Assembly (NCBI GenBank): GCA_030737835.1 | Contig: CM060853.1 | Coordinates: forward strand, 8,392,134 to 8,456,133 | Direction: 5' to 3' | DNA from: Acorus gramineus | Lineage: Eukaryota; Streptophyta; Magnoliopsida; Acorales; Acoraceae | DNA: 64,000 nucleotides | Shown: positions 1 through 12,267 of the stretch, piece by piece | Layout: the number at the start of each line of letters is the position of its first letter | How positions within the stretch are numbered: the first letter of the stretch is position 1 | The notes under the pieces: model-generated | Databases searched by the model: none | The model's input: the letters and a program-made list of their open reading frames with translations, nothing else | Told to the model about the DNA's origin: nothing | Translations under genes and position numbers: made by a program

Positions 1-644
1 GAATTTAAGATATAATCACAAGGGAAACAATGCTGATCTTGAAGGCTTGTGAACACAAAAATATTCATAAATTTAAAATAATATATCTAGAGAACAAATA
101 ATGATATTTTAATAACATAAAAATTACAAGGAAATCTTTATACATGAAGTCAAATGACCAACACTTGTTCAGGAAGAAAGAATACAAGTATATGACAAAG
201 GCTACCCATTCTGGCATCCATGCTCCTGCTTAAGTGGGTAAGTTGAAGTTAGATTTCTTTCATGTTAAATTTCCTTGTCTTTGGGCTTTTTATGTGTGCA
301 TCAAGTTCTATGAATATTCATCCATGTAATGAACCTAAAGACAGGACTGTCTTCTTCCTGCTCTAAGACTGTCCACAAGATAAAAGATATGGAAATGTAC
401 CATTATAAAAGATTGTGTGATCTGCAATTTTCAGTGATCCACCCTCTCTTATCTGTCTCACATTGTTTCTCTTTTCTATTTTTCTTTCTCTAATGCTTTC
501 TTAATTTACCTTTTTCTTCAATCCTAATCATAAATAAGATTTAAGATTTAGTGGTAGTCGTTAGCATGATATTAATTAGTAACACTGATTACAAAACATC
601 GATGCAAGGTCACTACAAGTTGCAAAGAATAACTGATACCGTAC
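1..644. other. Left edge: intron sequence, no exon seen
   Basis: AT-rich DNA beyond the last visible donor of the DUF3727 gene. I searched both strands for the acidic C-terminal block expected to finish that protein and did not find it. Short open frames here are stop-bounded noise. Confidence 0.5.
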
Positions 645-3600
645 CTTTATAGAAACAAAAAGGAGTGGATCAGATGGTGTATAAATCATATAATGCGTAC
701 CATCCTGCAAAATAAAATTTTCCAGTTGGAAATCATTAGAATAAAGCACCCCTTCCACAATATCATCTTCTAAATATATCATTCACCAACATATGCACCA
801 AAATATGGAAGCAAGGCAGAATGACGAGTTTGCGGAAGATTGGCAATTTTTGAGTCCCAATTTGCACTTTTACATATCATTTATGCTTACGCTATCTTAT
901 ACCTTATAAGATTTATGTATTAAGTATATTTCTGTGCAAAACATCAACTTATTCTAGAAAAGAATGGAGAATCATCCACATCTGCAACTACACTGGAAAG
1001 TAAAGCAAAACAATTGATCACAGAGCTTAAACAGAAGATTAATCAAGGCATCATTAGGATTGCAAGTGCAAACTGTCCCAAACAATTACTCATTAGAGTT
1101 GGAAAATTGTTTACCTAAGCTGCTAATGAACAGAGCTTTTTCTAAAATTAAAGGTGAAAGCATAGCGCCAAGAAAAAGAAAAGGAAAATAAACTGGATGA
1201 TCCCCCATTGAGCAGATATAAAAGATGATCAACAAGAAAACAGCTAATGAACAGATTTGAGCCATGAGAACCAGTAAAAGATAGGGATCTAAGATTCTAA
1301 AGACCAGATATCCACTGCAGGTCAAGTAACATCGACTTGCTGGTGAGTTAACCTCTCTGGCGTAGCACTACACATTTTAGCCAAAACCATTAATAATAAC
1401 ATGTTGTTCCTTACATTTATGAAATGACACTATCATCATGAAATAACAAGGGGTACCGCCGTACTGGGAGGATGAGTACTGCACATGTATATCATGTGTG
1501 ATGTAAATCATGAGTGCATATACATGTATCAGTCCTTGTATTTTTTAACTCTTAAATTTTGGTGTCAGTGTATATGTATTGGTCTTTAGATCCCTAGCAG
1601 TGCATCAAGCATTTTTCCATATCAGCCCATCCCCTTACACAAATGACATTCCTTATATGCTGACAAAGGAAAATCCTATATCAAAATGAGTGGACCACCC
1701 ATAGTTGTTTATATTTATGTGGCTTCCTGAAAAGTACTCAAGTGTCCGTACTCATAACAATTATACACAGGATAATTAACTGACCTGATGGAAGCAAGTT
1801 ATTTCAATGCCTTCTGTTGGTAAGCCATCTATCTCATCACCATCATCTGCATGATTGCAACAGGCCTTAGCATATCAGAACCAACATTTTTAAAATAGAC
1901 AATTCCTGAAATTTATACAGGCTATATCAAGGTCAGAAATTACAATTTCTTCACATAATAGATTTATGCATTATTGTGGCACTGCTTGCAGAAAAATGAG
2001 CTTATTTTATTTGTAAATGGTAGGGGTGGCACTGAATTCCACTCAATAAAACAAAATGATACATTTAAGTTCATTACATAAACCCCACATGCAGACTTAT
2101 CACTTGAAGGTGCCCAATAGAGTATCTTGAGGAGAACCATAATAAAGAAACTCAAAAAACAAGAGGTAGGACGCATTGGATTGAAGAGAAATGGTTGTTA
2201 GTGATCGCATTGAAAAACCACACGTTCAATCAGAACAATTTCAGGGTGGTTTCTATTCTGACATAGTTGGATAAGTGCTTTGTGGATGGGGATTGGAAGG
2301 ATGCACTCCCGACTACTTGTTGGCCAACCTTGTGGGCTTAGCAAGAACATGTTCAGATCACATCCCTTTTATCTTCACTCAATGGAGGAGGTGCAAAGGT
2401 CTTTTCAGCTTATTTCAAGTTTGAAATTTGGAATGATGGAGGTTCTTTGAGGTGGGCTTCCATGACATGGTAAATCATTAAGGGAGTTTCAGGTGGAAGG
2501 AAAGGGAACCCAGAACGAAAAAAGTGAAACTCCCCAAGTTTCACCTTAACAGATGGGGGGAAGGCAATCAAATCTATGTGGAAAAGGCAGGCATAGGTGA
2601 CCGAGACTATTAGCAAGTCGGACTTTCTTGAAGAGGATAGAATGTTACTTTAGAAGGAAAGGACAGCTAAAGAATGACCACCATTGATGTTGAAGCTTTG
2701 AAGGATGAAAATGAGACACCCATGAAGATGGGTGACCCAATGTCTAAAAGGGAGTCCCTTTGGGTTGAGATTGAGTGAAGGACTGACGGCATTTGGCACA
2801 ACCAAAGAAGATGGATCTTAATTTAGTATAGAAGAAGAGTAGCTAGATAAAGCAGCCAGGTATTAAAGATTACAGAAAAAGGACGATGACTATAATAACA
2901 AGATTTAAGAAGAGACACCATTAGAAGGTTGGGAAGAAAAAGGGGCAGACCAGCCACCCTAATACAAAGATACACATGATACTTGAAAACTAAAAAAAAA
3001 GTCAACTGCAATGACAACAAGAGAATATGGCTTCCACGAAATGAAAGCGCCTTTTAAAGGAAAAGGATCTACATGGAAAATATGTGAGCGAATATCACAA
3101 CTACTCTCTAATCTTGAGCTCCTTGGGGAGAAATCACCTTCAAGGCTGATGGGAGATAAGTGGACAGAGATGTAAGGATTTGCTTGCTCATCCCCCCAAC
3201 CCCACAGGGCTACTGTTGAGGGTCTGGGAGATAAGTGGACAGAGATGTAAGGATTTGCTTGCTCATCCCCCCAACCCCACAGGGCTACTGTTGAGCGTCG
3301 TGACTTGGCCAGAGATGGCCTTTACTTTTTTGCTTTCTCTATGTTTATTTTCCTTTTTTCCATTTGATTTGGGGATCTCTCATCTCATTTTGTTCAAAGG
3401 GCATTTTCCCTTTTTATAGAATGCTGAATACTCCCATCTTAGCTTAATAAAACTGCGATTCTACCCAAAGCCTTTTAATATAAAAAACAATTGGGTCATA
3501 CTTCAATGTTTGTTCATTTTACCAATTGGTTGACCAATTGAAATGCCGGATGTGTGTCTTTCGTAGTTCTAAACAATCAATGCCACAATATTCAAGTATA

Positions 3601-6600
3601 ATTCAAATGTTACAGATTGTTATTTATAAATGAAATTCCAGTTTTCTTTTATTTTTTACTGTATTTTTTTGTTGCAAAAGACAGCCACACAATTATGTGC
3701 GGTCTCATGAATTGCAAATGTGACTTTAGCAATTATTCACAAATGCAAATCACACGTCACCCTCACCTCCAAAAAAGGCAGCCATACAAAGTCAAACATG
3801 TTGAAGTCCAACCTTGAAATATGAGATTATCCATGGGAAATATGTGATATTAACTATATTTATTATAATTTGACATAAAAATCATCTACATAAATAAATT
3901 CTTTTAAACAGAAGACAACCTACTTGACATACAAATAAATAAATAATGAGAAAAAGAGCAGTACCTGTTCTAAATTCGATTATATCTTCTTCGGAATAGC
4001 AAAATCCTCCTCGTGCAGTGTAACAAAATCTACACAATGATAAATAGGTGAACAAAATGGATTTTAACAAAAAGAAAAACATGGTAAAGAAAAGATAACA
4101 TATGTAATAGGTGAACAAATGAATTCAACATCAAGAAAGCAAAGCAATGGAAAAAAGCCATTAAAGAGTTGAGTTATACCAATTTAAGTAACAAAATATT
4201 TTAGGCAGCAAATGATGAGTTAAGAGATGTAAGTCTCCGTTCCTGAAGATTTGCCTTCTCAAAGGAATTGATACCTAGCATATTCACTTCACCTCTTAAT
4301 GTATCATGTTATAATGTACAACAAATACAAAATATAAAATACATGCTACTAAATATCTCCACTGAATTGATCCATCTTATGTATATTTGAGCGAGAGACT
4401 CAGTCATTTGGCCATCCCTTCTGCTCAGTTCTCAAGGTCAACAGGTAAATCTAAATCAACAGAGAACAAGCATGAACATTGGGTGGGATAATTGCAACCA
4501 CACGTGATTTTAAGAGGTGCATAGAGTATTAGTGTTGTGTCTGTGTCATTTGGAGCCTTGTTTTTTCAATCGGAGTCGCTAATTGATTTTAGTTTTTAGC
4601 TACCTGTAGGAGTTGGAGTGCTCTAATTGAAAAATCTAATTGCATATCATGGGTCTTGGTACTGTTTTATACCGCACATAAAAATTTCATCGAATACCGA
4701 AAACATTTTGAAAAATATACAGTTTCTATTGGTATTCGGATTTAATTTTATTAATGTCCAAGATAGAGTAGTTTAAATATGATTTTATCATGAGATGTTC
4801 AGTTTTGAGTTAGCTTTCATACAAAAGTGGAATTGGATCATCTGGATTCATGTAGCAAAAGTTATGGGTATTTTTCTAATTATACCATGGGGATGAGAAA
4901 ATTCTGGCAGCAGCGCTGTTCGATGTTTAGCTCATATTTTGGAATAGTTGGAGGGGTTATTGGATCTTGGTATACACACGAAAGTTGTAGATAATTTTCT
5001 TGGCTTTCTAACGGATTTTGAATTGTACAATTCGGAGATAGATTGTGGAAGTTATGACTGTTCTAGTGAAGCTTGTCCAGATTTACGTGGGAATTGACCA
5101 GTTTTTTGAAACATTTTATTTCGGGCACGTAGAAGCTGAATTAGGTTATGATGTCCTCACTGGTTATGATCCCAACATGTCAGAGAACGTGTTGATTTAT
5201 TTTATAATTTTTGGATGTATATTTGGTGCTGTGGAGATCAAATAGTAGGGTTGGTTGCAGCAGATATACCAGTTTTGCTTGATTGTGTGTCAAAGAGTTG
5301 TTATGCATGTTGTGGAAAATATCATGAGTCGTTGTCTTCATGAAGTGGGATTGTATATCTGTTAAGAGGCTTCATATTTTAATTGAGCATCATTGGTTGT
5401 GTTTTGCAGCTTTCATTGGCGAAACTTGCGATTAATGGGTCGTTAGGTAAGTGATTCGATACAACCCTTCGGGAAGCGTTGGATGGACGTAGTCGTGCGT
5501 CACGCATCCGTGGGGCACCCTAACTATACTACTTGTTTAGATGAATAGTATGGTCATGTCTAACCCATATTATGTTAGATATCTTGCATGATAGGCTTGT
5601 ATAGCTCGTACATTGCGTAGAAACCCCTATTCTACCATATACTTGCATATGTATTGTATTCATGAATGAATAACCATGTTTGCATGCGCCCTGCTTGTAC
5701 GGGCATGTATCTCTTTGTGTTTATATGGATGTATAGAATATGACATGCCTTAGGTAATCTTGGTTGTAATACTACCGCCGCCCCCCCATGTTAGTAATAT
5801 CTAACTTGATTAAGCCTGGGTTAATAACCGAGCACATACTTAATATTCCCTGATCGTAGGATTTAAGGGCGTGGTGTAGTTGTTGTGCCCATGTCATTGG
5901 GGCAAAACTATGACCAACTTCTAGAGATGATGAGCTCTTTCTCGCCCTCTCTCTTCATGCGAACTGAGTAAGTAGATGTGGTTCCTACTTGACTCAAGTT
6001 CGCTTGGGAATAGTGCGCGAGATCGCGTTTGACCCTTCCCTTTTAAGTTGGTGATATCCAACGCATGTTAGGGTACACTTGTATGCTTGTATGATTAATG
6101 GCTTTGTATGCATATTATTTAGGCCACACCTGATATGTATGTTACATATATATTGTTTATGCTTTTATCCATGTTAGAAAATACCCCTATAATTAATTAT
6201 TATGTTATCGTGCATGTGGTTCATGTACATAACTGCGATAGAATTCTCCAATTATGATTATGCGCATGTTAGACTAATTGGGTCTATCTGTAATATGCGT
6301 GGGTATGACCCGCTATCGAGTTGTATCTTATTAGTTAGAGCGCTAGCGATGTAATCGCCCCCTTGCATCCGAGTGATGCACTCGATTGGAATTCAGGAGA
6401 ATTCATTGTCATATCGATTTCGTTAAGCCGGTGGTTATGGCATTAAGCTAGGCTTACCCGTGCTAGGTGCGTGTATGAACCGCTCAGTGGATTATGCCTT
6501 GGGCTTATTTTTGGTGCGAGAGTCGAGGTAACTCCCTGCGTCCGAGCAACACATCTGTGTGGGAGTTCATGGGTATTCGATAGCATTGGCAGGTGATTAC

Positions 6601-9600
6601 CGAGAGTAGTTGTTTTTCCATTGGGTTTGCATTGCGAACATGGAATGTTTCCTCCCAATATCGTCCGTGTTGGAGCGCCCCAGGTTGTAGCTGTCCTGAC
6701 AGAGGGCCCCCACCTGTAGGTATTATCGATGCATGAGACAAAATATACTGATCATGGGAGTATACCAGATAGAGACTACCCGGGAGAGAGCTAACGAATG
6801 ATATTGCGAGCGTGGAGTCGTTCTCCCCTTCATCGGATCCATGTCGAAGCTGCCTGGCATTAAAGCTGTCGTGACAGAGAGCTCCTACCTGTAGGTACTA
6901 CCGACGTATTCGGCAGATGTACTGATCATGGGGGTATACCAGATAGAGGTTACCTGGGAGAGGGCTACCAGATAACGAAGGGTGTAGAGCATACGAATTT
7001 CTCCCAACAGTCCCGTGTCACCCTTAGGGGTGAGGGTGAGGGTGAGTTGAAGTCATGTAGTCACATGACTCTTATACCCATCGAGTATACTCTGGGTATG
7101 TTACTCCTAACGCTTGAGGTATCGTAGTGTATCTCTACCTCGTAGCGGATGGACTTGTTGTATCTCGTTATCCAGTAACACCATGTGTTATGGTTAACAG
7201 TTGTTCCTCCCCGAGTATCCCAAGAGCCTCCCTCCGGGAGTGAGGACGAGAGCGAGGTATGGTCGCGCCGTCGAGTGACCTTATTATCCTTTGAGTTTCT
7301 ATCCATGTTTTTCATTGAAAGGAAATTGCCTTAGTATTGAATTATTGTAATGGTGTTTGATTTCCAGCCACTCACTGAGCTTGTAGCTCACCCCTCGCGT
7401 ACTGTTTCTTTTACAGGGGCGGTGTTGGGCGTGGAGCTGGTGCTTTCCTGTGGCATGGTCTTGCATGTGTGGAGCGTTCCGTCCGGCGTTTGGCAAGTGC
7501 TAGGCTGTTCAGTCCTAGAGTCATGTATTTGTAATTGTGCGTGTTGCACAGGATGTATTTTATTGGACTAGACTTGGCTCTCACAGGACAGTGATTGTGT
7601 ATTCGAATCTGTAATAATTTTTCGGTTTACAGACTTATTGATATTTTTATGCTTCCGTTTTTCAGTTAACTATCATCTATCTTCGCCTTGCCACCTTGTA
7701 TGTTGTTGTTGGAGTCTTTGTTGACCTCAGGTATTGATAGCTGATATTAATTCTATTGCCACATCTCGGGGACGGCCGTTCTGAGGCGTGACAATTAGAG
7801 TGAAAGGACTTTCTGCAAGATGCAACAGTAATATCCACTGTGCTGATACATTGGGTGAACCTTAGAATTTTTTGTGCAAAACAAAATATAGTCTATATAC
7901 AAATAAAGTATACCATTTTTCTTTTTCTTTATTGGAAAATAAAACGAAGTTTAGAAAGAAAAGCATTCCTCCTATGGAATCTTGAGAACATTTCATCACT
8001 CAGATAATCTTGCATGCAGTGTATTTTACCACAACTTTTTTAACACTAATACTCAATCTGATTTTTAGACCATTGAACAAAATGTAGGTCTTGATGGCCA
8101 AAAAATATGCGCACAAACCTACAAAACAATAAAATTATACTGAGATAATGTACCCGCTATATACTAAATGCATATGAATCTTTGCAAGCGCATATGCGGC
8201 AGCTGGAATAATTGCTTCCACTTCCTCATCATTCACCTGCAAAAGAGGGATAAAAAAAGAGTTTAACATAACAAAATGAGTGCTGGAACGCAATTACAAT
8301 GACAGGATGATTCATATTATCTCACTCCCACTAAAGATAACTAACTTTTCAACCCTATTAAATCACAAATTCCAAGTACATGGGTGAAAATCATATTCAA
8401 CAGTAACTCCTGTTCCATGAGGAAAACTATTGGAAGACAAGAGGCTAAAGAATTATAAAATACTTGGTAACTATTTTTCTCATATTATATACATGATTTT
8501 TTTCTCAGAAGTTTCTCTTTGCAAAAGGCGTGGTTATCCCCACCCTGTAGATCCCTGAGTCCACCCCAATAAGAAAGAAGAAACAAATGTGGATTTTTTT
8601 TTTGTAAGACATTAACCCCACCCCCAACTCTCCCTATTCCCTCGGCTGACCACGTCTCCGCAACTCTCTGGTGGTGGTATGCGCGGGGGCAAACCATGTC
8701 ATGTATATGGGAGGGAGGATCTTGATTGAGTTCTTTTTCTGTGGGTTTTGGTTGCGGCAGATAACTCTTCTACTGTGACCTATGCCCAGATTATTGGGTG
8801 GTGAATTTCATTTATCTTTTCCTTTGTATTGGGCATTTCACTTCATTTTAATAAATTCGAGGTAGGATGCCCACCGTTTTATCAAAAATAATACTCTGTA
8901 GTTCACATGTGATTCAATTCCAATAATCTGCAGTTCACAGTATTCAGCTCTAACCACCTGAGCCCAAGCAGAGTCTGGGTGCTTTGGAAGCAACCAAAAC
9001 ACTTGCGAAGCATAGAATGAATCACTATTTTCAAATATAGAACACCCATGACACCCACTTTGAGTGGGATCAACTTCCAGTTGTCAAGATGAGCACCTCT
9101 CCTACCATTCTTCTTTCCATTCCTTACAAGTCTTCTTCCAAATGGTCTCATTTATTGTCCGGAACAGTCATTAAGAAACAAAAATTTAAAGAATGATGGA
9201 GGAAAATCTGATGAAACAACTTTCAATAGAACCAATGAACCAATCCCCCACCCCCAACAAAAGGAAAAAAAATACGCATATACTGAGCACTCTTCACAGT
9301 AGAAGCTAAAGAATATATCAAAGTGAAAATCAGCACAAGCTCCCAAACATTAAAACAGAAAAATATGGAGAATATCAAGTATGTAAACATAGGGGGCTTC
9401 AATAAACATATCTCATAAGCAGTTTCACTTTCCAATCTTTCTATAATATGAGAACTATAAAATAAATAAAGAGAGGCATACCGCCGACCATCCATCAAAA
9501 TTCGTGCTCTTCAGGATTTGTACAGGCCTGCAATGGAAAACATCATTGATCAGTCAACTACCACATTTCCAAAAAGTATAAATAAAATATGATCGACTCA

Positions 9601-12177
9601 CGTATCAACTGGGCAAAGCAGCATGCACTCATCCCCTCGGGAACTCGTGAACACCCTCCTGATCATGCAGTCTAGTGGCAAATTATTTGGAGAATCAACC
9701 TGTAGACAGTTCGTTAGTGTTTCATAAAAAAGGGGGCTGATTTTTTTAATGATATATCTTATATAGTACCAGCACAATTCCATATTTCTTTCTCACAAGT
9801 AACCCCATTATTCCATTAGGTAATTATCATTACATGTTTAATACTTTCAGTTGTCCAATAAATCCTCAACACTTATCACAAATTGGCAACCCAAAGACAA
9901 ATTGTCAGTCGGTCCCTTGTGATTAAACTCTTGGCTCCAAGTCACATGAATGGCAACAGTTTTTTTAAGACAACTCAAATCCACCTGCAGCTTGTTGCAT
10001 TCCGAGAACTTATATTACTCTATAACAACAATAACAAAATCTTTGTTAAACATTTTGGGACAATTGCACAAATCATTTTTTGCTGTTCAACCTTTTAAGG
10101 CCACGTCCTCCGAAACATGGACAGTCAACATAATTCCTTTACATTACCACCCAAGTTCATTTTGGCCTTTCCCCTTGTCCTTGGAACCTCTTCAACGACG
10201 ACAATGTCGCTCCTCCTAACCAAGACACCTCCATGGCTCTCCATCACATGTGTGATATGTCCAATCCCAAATGATTTTCCCTCATCTTATCCTCTATTGG
10301 CACAACAAACATTTTTTTAAGGAGAATTTGGTAGGCATCCTACTTCCTACCCCAACTTTAAGGGCTATTAGTTTGGCAAGGGGTTAAGGCTTTGAGAATA
10401 AGTTGTCTTAATTTTAGGAGATAAAAAATCTATCAATTTTGTTCATATTTATTTACATTTGTCAAAATTGAGATAAAAAGTGGGGATCAATGCTATCCTA
10501 AGCCTTTAGATGGAAGTCATGGAACAAAATATCCCCATTTTTATTTCAAAATTGGGGCAATTGTCCGCAGTTTATCCCGATTATTTTTTATACCAAATGG
10601 GGATAAGCTGTCCTCCCACTCACTTATCCCCATAATTATCCCTTATCCCACAACATCCCCTTGCCAAACCAACCCTAAGCCCCCTTTTGGAACGGGAATA
10701 GGACTTATTCTTGGGTATACATTTATTCCGGCATAAGTGAGTATAAATAAGAATAAAGTGATTTTGTGTTTGGTTGTGTTTTGAATTATTCTCGTTGGTA
10801 AACGTAAGAATAAATGTTTTGTTGTTTAGGTAAAATGTGAATAAAGTATGGATAAAGATTTATAAAAGGTAAAAAAATAATGATAGTTGATTTATAAGAG
10901 GTGATAACAGTTGATTTGACAGTGGGCCCACATATTTTTTGGGTGGAATGACCCAGGATAACTTTAATTCCAGAGATTGATTGGAATTCATATACCACTT
11001 TATATCAGTTTATTCTAGTAAATTTTATCCCTAGTTATTTTATGTTTCCAAACACTCAAAATCCCTTATTCCCCTTTATCCTAGGTTATCCATGGCTTTA
11101 TTCCCGTTCCAAACAGGGGATAAGAGAAGAGAATGCCCAAAGAGGAGATGTCTAGGACATGGTAGAGGAGATGTCTACCATCGCTCCAACCCACAATCCC
11201 CCAAAGAGGGTTTACTTCTCAATCCCAATATGCCAAATCCCCCACGCAATGTGTACCCCAATCTTTAATAAAACAAACCACATACTCCCATACATTTTCC
11301 ACATGGTGCAACTAGCATTATTTATCAGTTTATCATTATCCACTCCACATCCGAATTGCAAAATCTATATCCAAAACCACACTAACCCAAAATCACTACC
11401 AAAACCTGCCTAAGTCAGGTTATCCACACATTGTAAGCAAAAGCCGCTTAGAACAATCCATGAATCCAATGCTCAAAAACGTGGATTAAGCGGGTGCCTA
11501 AGTGGAAACAAGCCTATCCAACCTCATTTAGGGGATTAAGCAGCCGTGGGATTAAGCGGGGATTAAACGGGAAGTAAGCGGCATTTAATATTCTATTACT
11601 CCTTTTCATCCTATTTTATTGTATATATATTTCAATCATATCGTATGTAAACTATGTATATATAATTATACATAAATAACCGATTAATCCCAAGATGATC
11701 ATTGATCGCCTGACTAGCTCCTAGCGCTTTTTACAAAACATTATAAGACCAATAAATTCAGACAAGCCAAAACAACAACAAACAATGACAGCGAAGAGAA
11801 GAACACAAGATGAAAAAACTAACAATCGTGGCGATACGTTTGTTCGAGGCCATCAAAACCCTTCCATGGCCGTCGAGCACGAACCCCGCCGGCGGCTTCG
11901 GGAGGGGAGAGTACAACTGGCTCCCGCCGCGTGAGGGGGGTTCGCCGTCGTCCAGGACCTCCACAGGTGGCGGGGTTTCGGGGGGTCTCCTCTTCGGCTG
12001 GGACTTCCTCCTCGGCGCCGCCGCCGCCGCCTTCTCACGCTGTTGTTTGGCGGCGCGGATTGGCCGGAATCGGACGGCGCGGATGGTGGTCCATGGGAGA
12101 TTAGGGTTTCTGTCGGAGGGAGGTCTCGGAAGGGTTCGAGCGCAGAAGGAACACGTCGATACAGAGGAGATCAACAT
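645..12177 (-). CDS. DUF3727 family protein, probably plastid-targeted (5' seven exons, 3' end outside window)
   Basis: Exons on the minus strand: 12177-11824, 9699-9602, 9527-9482, 8236-8154, 4029-3965, 1846-1785 and 704-645. All have GT-AG borders and keep frame, giving 256 residues. The first about 60 residues are rich in Ser, Arg and Ala with few acidic residues, like a chloroplast transit peptide. The conserved core follows: PAGFVLDGHGRVLMAS, then IRRVFTSSRGDECMLLCPVD, then AAAYALAKIHMHLVYSG, FCYTARGGFCYSEEDI and DGTHYMIYTPSDPLLF. I recognise this core from the plant and cyanobacterial DUF3727 family; its biochemical role is unknown to me. I see no continuation in 1-644, so the last exon or exons (roughly 45-50 residues in the family) lie left of the window. 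Introns are long and carry transposons, including a 3.26-kb solo LTR. The start ATG at 12177 is the only one upstream of the conserved block in frame. Confidence 0.82.
2230..3440 (+). mobile_element. Degenerate LINE (L1-type) fragment in a DUF3727 intron
   Basis: Plus-strand translation across 2270-2500, with frameshifts and stops, reads like the end of a plant LINE endonuclease domain: FVDGDWKDALPT, then SDHIPF near 2356, then YFKFEIWNDGGSLRWA. The interval 3300-3470 looks like a LINE 3' end: T-rich, with TTTCCCTTTTTATAGAATGCTG and AATAAAACTGCGATTCTACCC. The reverse transcriptase core between them is missing, so the copy is internally deleted. Boundaries are approximate and no target duplication was found. 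Confidence 0.6.
3151..3300 (+). repeat. Two-copy 75-bp tandem duplication
   Basis: The block beginning GGGAGATAAGTGGACAGAG at 3151 recurs at 3226, with almost no difference over 70 bp. It lies inside the LINE remnant and looks like a recent local duplication. Confidence 0.85.
4533..7793. mobile_element. Solo LTR, 3261 bp, probably Ty3/Gypsy
   Basis: The element begins TGTTGTGTC and ends GGCGTGACA, so it has TG...CA ends. It is flanked by the perfect 5-bp direct repeat ATTAG (4528-4532 and 7794-7798), the target duplication size of LTR retrotransposons. Composition is clearly richer in GC than the surrounding intron. No gag-pol reading frame and no second LTR copy are present, so it is best read as a solo LTR left by LTR-LTR recombination. 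Such long LTRs are known in Tekay/Del-type chromoviruses; that assignment is inference. It sits in the DUF3727 intron between exons ending at 8154 and starting at 4029. Confidence 0.78.
6689..6985. repeat. Diverged direct repeat inside the solo LTR
   Basis: A block starting AGCTGTCCTGACAGAG at 6689 returns at 6864 as AGCTGTCGTGACAGAG. Both copies continue through CACCTGTAGGTA or TACCTGTAGGTA, ACTGATCATGGG and GTATACCAGATAGAG. Period is about 175 bp. Confidence 0.75.
8500..8890 (+). mobile_element. Possible retroposon 3' end
   Basis: A stretch with a G/C-rich front and a T-rich tail ends TTTTAATAAATTCGAGG...CGTTTTATCAAAAATAATA, which resembles plant LINE 3' ends. No coding domain was recognised and the borders are vague. 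Confidence 0.3.
9700..10360. other. Intron 1 of the DUF3727 gene, unassigned part
   Basis: No recognisable gene. Overlapping short plus-strand frames between 9883 and 10320 show no family motif and were not annotated. Confidence 0.4.
10361..10676. mobile_element. MITE with inverted ends, about 316 bp
   Basis: Left end AGGGCTATTAGTTTGGCAAG is mirrored by right end CCCCTTGCCAAACCAACCCT. No coding capacity. It lies in intron 1 of the DUF3727 gene, directly next to another MITE. Confidence 0.7.
10679..11120. mobile_element. MITE with inverted ends, about 440 bp
   Basis: Left end CCCTTTTGGAACGGGAATA is mirrored by right end TATTCCCGTTCCAAACAGG. Internal blocks such as GTTGATTTGACAGTGGGCCC and GGGTGGAAT recur, in diverged or inverted form, near 13570-13680 and 20290-20345, so this is a dispersed family. 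Confidence 0.7.
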
Positions 12178-12267
12178 TTTTCTTTTTTTTCTTTTTTTTT
12201 TGTGAAGTGAAGTGGAGATTGTAAGAGTGAAGGATGAAGGAAGTCAGGGAGAGTTTTTTTTTTTTGG

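Noticed and set aside
4533-7793. Could be a gene island because of higher GC and several open frames
   Set aside because: Frames are short and lack family motifs; TG...CA ends plus the ATTAG duplication explain the block as an LTR.
9883-10320. Overlapping plus-strand frames as a possible nested gene
   Set aside because: No recognisable domain, no splice or codon signal, and the region lies inside an intron of the opposite strand.
11810-12205. 131-codon plus-strand frame opposite DUF3727 exon 1
   Set aside because: Antisense shadow of a GC-rich coding exon.
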